From NCBI GenBank assembly GCA_023665475.1, contig JAMPEB010000003.1, positions 1-64,000 of the forward strand: 64,000 bases of DNA, read 5' to 3'. This document shows, piece by piece, positions 24,701 through 31,282 of this stretch. A program made the translations under genes and the position numbers. This DNA is from Lachnoclostridium sp. Its GTDB lineage: Bacteria > Bacillota > Clostridia > Lachnospirales > Lachnospiraceae. The notes below the pieces were generated by a model. That model worked only from the letters and a program-made list of their open reading frames with translations, was not told the DNA's origin and did no database searches. Position 1 is the stretch's first letter; every line of letters begins with the position of its first letter.

Positions 24701-25225
24701 ATGGAAAAGAAAGTTGATATTATTAAAGATACGGATGGTAAAAGTATTATACTCCTTAATCATTTGTATTTCAAAGGAAGAAGAAGTGTGGATTGGGATA
24801 TCGTTGAAAATAATCTTAAAAAGTATATAGGAGACAGCGTGGAGATTATAGATACAGGAGATGTTGTGTACATAGGAGCAGATTTTCCAGATGAGTTTAC
24901 CCATTCTAAAGATACAAGGATGCTCAGAGGAGCAAATATGTATGCAAAGGCAAATGCTGCAAGCATTATTAAAGAAATGATAATGCTTGCAACCAATAAA
25001 ACATTTACAAAAAACTATGCACAGAAACATAATACAGATGCAAAATTTGGATGGTATCGATATGATACGCATTTTGCAATACCTGTTTATAATGATAATC
25101 TGGAATTAGTCAGGTATAATGTGTTTATGGCGAGGATATTGGTACGCCATGCAAAAGATAGGAAGCTGTATCTGTATGATATTTTAAGAACAAAAAAAGA
25201 AACGAGCAAGCCGCTTGAGCAATAA
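24701..25225 (+). CDS. LPD3/PBECR-like nuclease-fold protein, copy 2
   Basis: 174 residues, homologous along its length to the minus-strand protein at 2515-3012. Shared blocks are 'WDIVENNLKKYIGDSVEIID', 'DFPDEFTHSKDT', 'YAKANAASIIKEMIMLATN', 'KFGWYRYDTHFAIPVYND' and 'RHAKDRKLYLYDILRTKKET'. The tail SKPLEQ, typical for this domain, is kept here. LPD3/PBECR domains normally end large phage or plasmid polyvalent proteins and are predicted RNase-like. Two free-standing copies 22 kb apart on one chromosome suggest an independent role, toxin, antitoxin or domesticated fragment; none is proven. Confidence 0.6.
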   Translation: MEKKVDIIKDTDGKSIILLNHLYFKGRRSVDWDIVENNLKKYIGDSVEIIDTGDVVYIGADFPDEFTHSKDTRMLRGANMYAKANAASIIKEMIMLATNKTFTKNYAQKHNTDAKFGWYRYDTHFAIPVYNDNLELVRYNVFMARILVRHAKDRKLYLYDILRTKKETSKPLEQ

Positions 25226-25381
25226 GCTGTACGGTCGAAAAACTCATTTCTTTTTATATTTATATATTATACGCATATAGCAGTTTTGTCAAGAGACGAA
25301 TCAAATTCAGACAGAGGTAAAAGAAAATGGGAAAATTCGCCTAAAAATCTGGCAAATTTCAATTAATGAAGGAGGTCAGCT

Positions 25382-25894
25382 ATGATTGGTAAAATCAGAA
25401 AATGGAAATTATCGGATGCAAAGGATTTGGCGTTCGCCCTTTCCAATACAAAGGTACAGGATAATCTTAGGGACGGACTGCCTTATCCATACACAGAGCA
25501 AGACGGAGAAGCTTACATTACTGCCATGCTTTCCGCCGACGAAAACGAAACCTTTGCCTTTGCTGTTACCGTAGACGATAAAGTTATTGGCAGTATTAGT
25601 GTATTCCGTCAGGGAAATATTCACAGATTGACTGCTGAGATGGGATATTATATTGCAGAAGAATACTGGGGCAGGGGAATCATGACGGAAATTGTCAGGC
25701 AGACCTGTAAGTATGTTTTTGAAAATAGTGATATTATCCGTATTTATGCGGAACCCTTTGCATCTAATCTGGCATCCTGCAGAGTGCTGGAAAAAGCAGG
25801 CTTCCAATGTGAGGGTACACTGCGGAGCAATGCCATTAAAAATGATAGGGTTGTTGATATGAAAATGTACTCCTTGCTGAAGATAGAATTTTGA
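25382..25894 (+). CDS. GNAT family N-acetyltransferase (RimJ/RimL type)
   Basis: 170 residues after GGAGG. It has the acetyl-CoA-binding core 'AEMGYYIAEEYWGRGIMTEI' (residues near 80-100, with the Q/RxxGxG/A-like RGIM turn) and the C-terminal 'PFASNLASCRVLEKAGFQCE' of the RimJ/RimL group. It transfers acetyl from acetyl-CoA to an amino group, a protein N-terminus or a small molecule. A collapsed remnant of the same locus lies at 26480-26537, so a duplication once existed here. Confidence 0.9.
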   Translation: MIGKIRKWKLSDAKDLAFALSNTKVQDNLRDGLPYPYTEQDGEAYITAMLSADENETFAFAVTVDDKVIGSISVFRQGNIHRLTAEMGYYIAEEYWGRGIMTEIVRQTCKYVFENSDIIRIYAEPFASNLASCRVLEKAGFQCEGTLRSNAIKNDRVVDMKMYSLLKIEF

Positions 25895-25975
25895 CTTTCA
25901 AATGATTGATTTTTGAGTTAAAATTAAGACACAATTTACAATTAAACGAATACGGATTCACAGAGATAAAAGGAA

Positions 25976-26479
25976 ATGGGAAAATTTCTTATTGATGCAA
26001 CACAACTATGCTGGATAGATGGAAGTGCAGATGATGTCCATGATTTGTGCTTACATGGACAAGCCGTCGCTTATATCGGAAACGAAAGGCTTGAATTTTA
26101 TGCCACTGTTAGTGCAACTGCGCTTTATCTGCTAAAAACATTGACAGAAGACCATATTATTTATGAGGATAATCAAATGCTGCCCTGCTGCGGACACTTT
26201 TATATTCCGGATGAAGACCTTCAAAATGTCACAATATGGGGCTGTACCCAGGGAATTGACTGGACAGTAAAACACAGCGGCTTAGATGTCATTTTGATTT
26301 TGGAAAACGGAACCGAAGTAACAGTCCCTTTGGAAGAATACAGGCAGGAAGTGTATAAGTTTGCGGATAAAATTGAAGCTTATTACAAACAATGTTCGCC
26401 TAAATTTCTGGCAGACGAGGATGAGCGAGATACATATACTGCGTTTTGGAACGAATGGCACAGGCGGAGAAATGCCTGA
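25976..26479 (+). CDS. Hypothetical protein, 167 aa
   Basis: The ATG at 25976 follows AAAAGGA closely (about 2-3 bases), an unusually short spacing; no better start is near. The product begins 'GKFLIDATQLCWIDGSADDV' and 'DLCLHGQAVAYIGNERLEFY', has 'MLPCCGHFYIPDEDLQNVTI' in the middle and a basic-aromatic C-terminal helix ending 'WNEWHRRRN'. There is no signal or membrane segment. Family unknown. It lies between the intact GNAT gene and the remnant copy, so it could have come in with the event that duplicated them. Confidence 0.6.
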   Translation: MGKFLIDATQLCWIDGSADDVHDLCLHGQAVAYIGNERLEFYATVSATALYLLKTLTEDHIIYEDNQMLPCCGHFYIPDEDLQNVTIWGCTQGIDWTVKHSGLDVILILENGTEVTVPLEEYRQEVYKFADKIEAYYKQCSPKFLADEDERDTYTAFWNEWHRRRNA

Positions 26480-26537
26480 ATTTCAGTTAATGGAGGAGGT
26501 CGGCTGTGTCTTGCTGAAGGCAGAATTTTGACTTTCA
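26480..26537 (+). pseudogene. Remnant of a second GNAT locus with the coding body deleted
   Basis: 26480-26504 (AATTTCAGTTAATGGAGGAGGTCGGCT) repeats the leader of the GNAT gene at 25355-25381 with few changes, and 26511-26537 (TTGCTGAAGGCAGAATTTTG and on) repeats its last codons, stop and downstream bases at 25873-25901. Start region and end are fused directly, so nearly all the coding sequence is gone. Confidence 0.75.
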
Positions 26538-26559
26538 AATGATGGGGATAGAAATAGTA

Positions 26560-26967
26560 ATGGCGAAAAAATACAAAATAATGGATAATATCACTGCATT
26601 GTATGTGCTTGTCATGACATTTGCAGTCAGCTTCACGCTTTCATCCGCCCAGAGTAATGACACAAATCTTTATGGAAACAGCTTATTGATTTTTCTTATC
26701 GGCTTTTGGGGAAGCGTGATATGTATCCTAATACGGTATGTATTTTTATACTACAAAGTAATATCGCAGAAGCGTACTATCAAAAAGATGCTTATGATGG
26801 TATATTTGATTGCGGGCAGTAGTATTTTCGTGCTGTCATTAGCAGCGGTTTTAAAATGGAGTCATTTTTCGATAATCCATGATGTTTTATCAAATTACAA
26901 TGCTTATCAAATTTTTATGGTAGCAATATTGCTGTCGCAGTGGCTGGGCGAAAAGTTACAGGGATAA
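26560..26967 (+). CDS. Hypothetical membrane protein, 135 aa
   Basis: I start at 26560 (MAKKYKIMDN) with GGGGA about 12 bases upstream; the in-frame ATG at 26539 lies in the tail of the GNAT remnant. Four hydrophobic segments are visible, near residues 12-30, 45-70, 85-105 and 113-128 (for example 'LLIFLIGFWGSVICILIRYV'). It is small and basic at both ends of the helices. Family unknown. Immunity proteins against membrane-active toxins can look like this, but there is no direct support. Confidence 0.6.
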   Translation: MAKKYKIMDNITALYVLVMTFAVSFTLSSAQSNDTNLYGNSLLIFLIGFWGSVICILIRYVFLYYKVISQKRTIKKMLMMVYLIAGSSIFVLSLAAVLKWSHFSIIHDVLSNYNAYQIFMVAILLSQWLGEKLQG

Positions 26968-27012
26968 AAAGGTATTGTTTTGATTTGAGATGAGTGAATC
27001 AAACAAAATGGG

Positions 27013-27726
27013 ATGGATGAAATGAGCAGGGACATTTGTGATTCTAACATATTTTATAATGAGTTATGCAGGCGGCTGAATCCGGGGAGCGGAATCATTC
27101 AGCCCAATGTTTCCCATGAGGAAGGGGAGAAAGACATCTTTTTTGATATTGCTTGGAAAGGTGATTTGCATTTTAGGGTGTCCGGCTGGACTTATCACGG
27201 CTGGTATTATGTGATGCGGGATGGCCAGCAGATATCGGAGTCCTATTTCTTTAAAAAGCCGGATGATGATTTATATAAGAATATGCAGCGTGTGATTGAT
27301 GAGGTGGAAAGCGGAAAGTATAAGCATAAAAAGACCTTGAGCGAAAAAATCCTCCATGAAATCAACACAAGACAGCTTACTTCTTATATGAATAACACAA
27401 AGTGGCATGAATTGACAGATGCCATAAAGGAGCAGCTTTGCGACATTCCCATTCAGTATAAGACTCTTTTTGATGCAGAAGAGCCCGAATATTATTGGAC
27501 CATAGGAGGGGATGAATATTTTGATCATATGGATATGGCGGCAGTGGAATGGTTTAAAATAGCCTGCGAGATAAAGGAGAGCAGATTCAGGGGAAGGTTT
27601 CTTGCGCCGGAAGTCGTACTTCAGGACAAGAAAGAGGTCATTTTGCAGATTTTGGAAAAATACAGCATACCCTATGAGTATGACGGGGAAGAGAATGCGG
27701 TTATCATATATGGGTATAAACAATAA
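27013..27726 (+). CDS. Hypothetical protein, possible DUF6678-like C-terminus
   Basis: 237 residues; an alternative ATG lies at 27022 (MSRDICDSN), which is better placed after GGATGG. The N-terminal part, about 1-110, has 'FFDIAWKGDLHFRVSGWTYH' and looks like a small beta domain. The C-terminal part starts 'TSYMNNTKWHELTDAIKEQL', the opening I associate with DUF6678, and has 'EYYWTIGGDEYFDHMDMAAV', suggesting a two-domain protein. There is no membrane segment. It is encoded in a run of orphan genes; an immunity role is plausible but unproven. Confidence 0.6.
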   Translation: MDEMSRDICDSNIFYNELCRRLNPGSGIIQPNVSHEEGEKDIFFDIAWKGDLHFRVSGWTYHGWYYVMRDGQQISESYFFKKPDDDLYKNMQRVIDEVESGKYKHKKTLSEKILHEINTRQLTSYMNNTKWHELTDAIKEQLCDIPIQYKTLFDAEEPEYYWTIGGDEYFDHMDMAAVEWFKIACEIKESRFRGRFLAPEVVLQDKKEVILQILEKYSIPYEYDGEENAVIIYGYKQ

Positions 27727-27763
27727 TCAATGAACCGTAACAATGGAAGGGAGTCATTCCTCA

Positions 27764-28246
27764 ATGGGATTGGCAGGAATCTTATTAAAAAAGCGGGAGT
27801 TCGTGAACGTTTGGAAAATTGTAAATGATTTAGAAGCATCCGCTTTACAAGCGGGCTTAGCATTTAGAAAAGGAATTGATTATGAAGAGACGGAAGATGA
27901 GTCCTTTCATTATTTAAGTGCGAATATTGCCGATACATTCGCAGAAGCAGAATGTCAGCAGCAAATGTTAATGTATATTTATGATATATCGGAGGATGAT
28001 TCTCTTCAAGAATTTGATTGGATAGAAAAGGGAAAGAATTTAATACAGATAGTCAATATAGAAGATTTTCGAGGCTGTGAAAAAATATTGTTGGATTTTT
28101 TGTATGAATATTTAAAACGAAATCCCGAAGATTATTTTTGGAATGAGAGGGAGTGGTATTACACTTTTGATGATATTACAAGAATGAAAAGAAATGAATT
28201 TGACCCTGCGTGGTGTTATAAAAATCCACGGAAAAATCTAGTTTAA
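27764..28246 (+). CDS. Hypothetical acidic protein, 160 aa
   Basis: Start chosen at 27764, with AAGGGAG about 11 bases upstream; an upstream in-frame ATG at 27743 has no site. The protein is strongly acidic, mostly helical, with 'YEETEDESFHYLSANIADTF' in the middle and 'DFLYEYLKRNPEDYFWNERE' followed by 'WYYTFDDITRMKRNEFDPAW' at the end. Unknown family. It is the last gene of the islet, followed by a strong terminator, so the plus-strand islet transcript should end here. Confidence 0.6.
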   Translation: MGLAGILLKKREFVNVWKIVNDLEASALQAGLAFRKGIDYEETEDESFHYLSANIADTFAEAECQQQMLMYIYDISEDDSLQEFDWIEKGKNLIQIVNIEDFRGCEKILLDFLYEYLKRNPEDYFWNEREWYYTFDDITRMKRNEFDPAWCYKNPRKNLV

Positions 28247-28275
28247 GCCTTTGTAGTGAAATATATGTTGACACA

Positions 28276-28336
28276 TGTGGTCTATATGTGATAGACTGTC
28301 CTTAAGGAATCAGTCTATTGTGTATAGACCATTTTG
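28276..28336 (+). terminator. Intrinsic terminator after the accessory islet
   Basis: TGGTCTATA...ATAGACTG pairs with CAGTCTAT...TATAGACCA (17 pairs around a 4-base internal loop) and is followed by TTTT. A second nested hairpin (GCCTGC 28363-28368 with GCAGGC 28413-28418, and inner ATGCGT/ACGCAT) lies just beyond, before the blaI-like promoter. Confidence 0.75.
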
Positions 28337-28429
28337 CATCTTAATACTTTTGCATTCCCACAGCCTGCGGACTTTCATGCGTACTTTACGCATTGTGTAT
28401 TTTCTGCATTGTGCAGGCGGCAGATACAG

Positions 28430-28461
28430 TATTTGCAAAACAAATAAGTTCGTTTGATACT
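28430..28461 (+). promoter_or_regulatory. Promoter with dyad operator of the blaI-like gene
   Basis: TTGCAA (28433-28438), a 17-base spacer and GATACT (28456-28461). The palindrome TATTTG CAAAA CAAATA (28430-28446) covers the -35 box. Its position suits binding by the BlaI/MecI-type repressor encoded at 28537. Confidence 0.5.
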
Positions 28462-28536
28462 TAAGACTTGGCAAATGCTGGAGCTATTGATTTTGATTTT
28501 ATGATTTTAAATGAAGATATGAAGGAGAGCAGTAGT

Positions 28537-28893
28537 ATGAACGAATACAGATTAGCGGATGTGGAGGCGAAATTTGCAGATATTATCTGGAAAAATGAGC
28601 CGATTTCTTCGCCGGATTTGGTAAAAATCTGTGAGAGAGAACTAAATTGGAAAAAATCTACTACATATACGGTGTTAAAAAAGCTGATAGAAAAAGGCAT
28701 CTTTCAAAATGACAAGTCCATTGTCAGCGCAAGACTGTCCAGAGAGGAATTTTACGGACACCAGAGTCAGATATATGTGGAGGAAACCTTTGGTTCCCTG
28801 CCAAAGTTCTTGACGGCTTTTTTTCAGGGGCGGAAGATTTCCAAGGAAGAGGCGGAAGAGCTGATGAATTATATTGACAATTTTAAAGAATAA
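28537..28893 (+). CDS. BlaI/MecI/CopY-type repressor
   Basis: 118 residues, start at 28537 after GAAGGAG. A winged helix ('ISSPDLVKICERELNWKKST' then 'TYTVLKKLIEKGIF') is followed by a C-terminal dimerisation part ('LTAFFQGRKISKEEAEELMN'). Proteins of this family hold a promoter shut until the membrane protease partner BlaR1/MecR1 senses a signal and triggers their removal. The partner gene follows after 35 bases. The bound operator may be the dyad at 28430-28446. Confidence 0.92.
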   Translation: MNEYRLADVEAKFADIIWKNEPISSPDLVKICERELNWKKSTTYTVLKKLIEKGIFQNDKSIVSARLSREEFYGHQSQIYVEETFGSLPKFLTAFFQGRKISKEEAEELMNYIDNFKE

Positions 28894-28928
28894 ATTTTAA
28901 CTTTAACAGAAAGGAAGGGTGTGTAGGC

Positions 28929-31220
28929 ATGGTAAATTTTTTCTTAAAAATATTAAGCATGAGTCTGACTGCATCCTATTGCATTATTTTAATATGCCTT
29001 GCAAGGATTTTCTTAAGAAAATGTCCTAAAATATTTTCCTATCTGTTGTGGGGAATTGTTGCCATCCGGCTGATATGTCCTGTGGGAATAGAGAGCAACT
29101 TCAGCTTTATAAGCAGACCTGTGAAAAATCTGTCTAATTTTCTGGCGGCAGGCAGTGCAGAGGAGATGTCGAATCTGCCGGATAACGATAATGCTTTATC
29201 TGTGGATGTTCCTGTCGTTTTCGGACATCTTCTGAAAGAGGAGAATGCATTGGAAAGTGAGGATTATCCGACTTTATCAAGTGAAACAGTATCTCCAAAG
29301 GAACTGCCGGCGAACACAAGCGGAGAACTGGCATCAAAAACAAAAAGTATCTTCCTGTCAAAATCCATAGTTTTCATCTTGGCATATATCTGGTTTGCAG
29401 GAGCATTAGCATTATTAACATATAACATTTTTTCCTATTGGAAAATCCGGACAATGCTCAAGAAAAGGACAGTATATGATTCTTTTTATAAAGAGATTCC
29501 CGTATATACGGCGGAAGGCTTGGAAACATCATTTGTGCTGGGCATACGAAAAGCTACGATTTTCCTGCCTCAGACTTTAGCAGGAACGGAGCGGGAATAC
29601 TGCCTTGCCCATGAATATGCGCATATACGCCGCAGGGATTATCTGATAAAGCAGTGCGCCTTTTTCTTCGTATGTATACATTGGTTCAATCCCTTTATGT
29701 GGATGGCATTTCACTTGATGACCAAGGATATGGAAATGTCCTGTGACGAAACGGTCTTGAAAAATGTTACCCTGCATGAGCGGAAAATTTATTCCAGAAT
29801 ATTACTGCAGTCAGCCTGTGGAAAATCCAATTTGATAGGGGCATTTCCTTCCTTTGGCAGGGATTATGTATCTTCCCGCATCAGAAATATTATGAAGTTA
29901 AGAAAGAGGAGCCGCACGGTACTGTCGTTTTGTATGGTTTTTCTCCTTATATGTACAGCGGGAATGCTAACTGACCCGGTCAATATAAAAATGCCGCTTT
30001 CAAAAATTATTTCCCATGCTGCTTCTAATAACAGTAATCTGGAAATAGCAAAAGCAATAGCGGATTTATATGCAGAGGAGCTGCAATATGAATCCGAATT
30101 AAAGCAGGCAAAAGAAGCAGCCATAACAGCAGAATTCCTAAAGCAAAGGAATTTATATGCAAGAGTAGTATTGGCGGATAATGAGGATGCGGAACAAAAT
30201 GCTGTAAAAAGCCAAACCAAGATTTCGGAAAAAATAGAAGTTCTGGCGTGGCCGAGTAAGTCTTCAAAAGAAGCTGTGGGCACCTTAACAGTAGGCGACA
30301 AGGTTCAAATTCTGTCCATTGGCGCTTCTGTTTTGCAGGATGCGGTGGCGTATGGGGATTTTCCGGACATAAGCAGCGCTTCTAAGTCCATAAAAGGCAT
30401 AGATTATGCCATGATTTTATTTGAAGATGCAGAGGGTGCACAGAAAAGAGGGTATATCAGGAAAGATAATTTAAGCCTTTCGCTGTCCGATAACACCATG
30501 GATTCCTATGTTTATTGGACTGCAAAGGTATGGTGCGGTTATTTCTGCACCAAAAATTTCACACTGATGGGGCAACTGGCATCCTTGGACAGCCGGGAAT
30601 ATTCGCAATATATCCATCATTCCGAAGCTTTTGTTTATACGGATAATCCAAGAAGTTTTCCATGGAAGGGATATTATATGGCGTTGGAGCCGGATGCAGT
30701 GCTTTCTAACAAAAACGAAGTAAAGGTGAAGCTTTATTATCTGGAAGAGAGCGCGAAGCCCGAAATGACGGTGTGGCGGCAGGATATCATGATTCAAACG
30801 GATAAACTGTGGGAAATCAGTAGTATAGATGATTTGCTTTTTAGCAAGAGTGTTGATTTTCTGCCGGAAAGGCGTTGCGGTGACAAAATTTCCACTTATG
30901 AGGAATTTAAGGAAATTTATGTTCCGGCGGAAGGTGTTTACTGCTTTGCTGATTTTGACTATGAAGACAGGATTTTCCGGCTCCATGCGTCTGCGCGCGG
31001 TGACAGGACTTTCCGGGAGCCGGAATATGCCTTGAGATATTATCTGCATTTAGAACAGGATGTTCTGGTGGAAGAGGTGGCAGAAGAGGGCAGGGATGTA
31101 GAAAAGAATGAATTTGATGCCTATACTAGGGTTACATGTACCTTTACCGATAATGTTACACTTATTTTCCCCATGTATCAAAAGAACGGGCTTTGGTATA
31201 TAGACGGGGCGGCATTGTAA
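28929..31220 (+). CDS. BlaR1/MecR1-like M56 membrane metallopeptidase with non-PBP sensor
   Basis: 763 residues. The N-terminal half is a polytopic M56 peptidase: helices near 4-25, 35-52, 140-160 and 330-345, and the zinc motif 'CLAHEYAHIRRRDYLIKQ' (HEYAH) near residue 227. The C-terminal half, about 350-763, should lie outside. In BlaR1 this would be a penicillin-binding domain with S-x-x-K; here that domain is not apparent. Instead there is an SH3-like segment near 440-520 ('KIEVLAWPSKSSKEAVGTLT') and a Tyr/Asp-rich region. It probably senses something other than a beta-lactam. It forms a pair with the repressor gene and is followed by an exported lipoprotein. Confidence 0.85.
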   Translation: MVNFFLKILSMSLTASYCIILICLARIFLRKCPKIFSYLLWGIVAIRLICPVGIESNFSFISRPVKNLSNFLAAGSAEEMSNLPDNDNALSVDVPVVFGHLLKEENALESEDYPTLSSETVSPKELPANTSGELASKTKSIFLSKSIVFILAYIWFAGALALLTYNIFSYWKIRTMLKKRTVYDSFYKEIPVYTAEGLETSFVLGIRKATIFLPQTLAGTEREYCLAHEYAHIRRRDYLIKQCAFFFVCIHWFNPFMWMAFHLMTKDMEMSCDETVLKNVTLHERKIYSRILLQSACGKSNLIGAFPSFGRDYVSSRIRNIMKLRKRSRTVLSFCMVFLLICTAGMLTDPVNIKMPLSKIISHAASNNSNLEIAKAIADLYAEELQYESELKQAKEAAITAEFLKQRNLYARVVLADNEDAEQNAVKSQTKISEKIEVLAWPSKSSKEAVGTLTVGDKVQILSIGASVLQDAVAYGDFPDISSASKSIKGIDYAMILFEDAEGAQKRGYIRKDNLSLSLSDNTMDSYVYWTAKVWCGYFCTKNFTLMGQLASLDSREYSQYIHHSEAFVYTDNPRSFPWKGYYMALEPDAVLSNKNEVKVKLYYLEESAKPEMTVWRQDIMIQTDKLWEISSIDDLLFSKSVDFLPERRCGDKISTYEEFKEIYVPAEGVYCFADFDYEDRIFRLHASARGDRTFREPEYALRYYLHLEQDVLVEEVAEEGRDVEKNEFDAYTRVTCTFTDNVTLIFPMYQKNGLWYIDGAAL

Positions 31221-31282
31221 AAAAGCTACAGACAGATGTTTGCGAAAAGAAACCCGAATGATGGGGGCAGAAAGGAAAGCAC

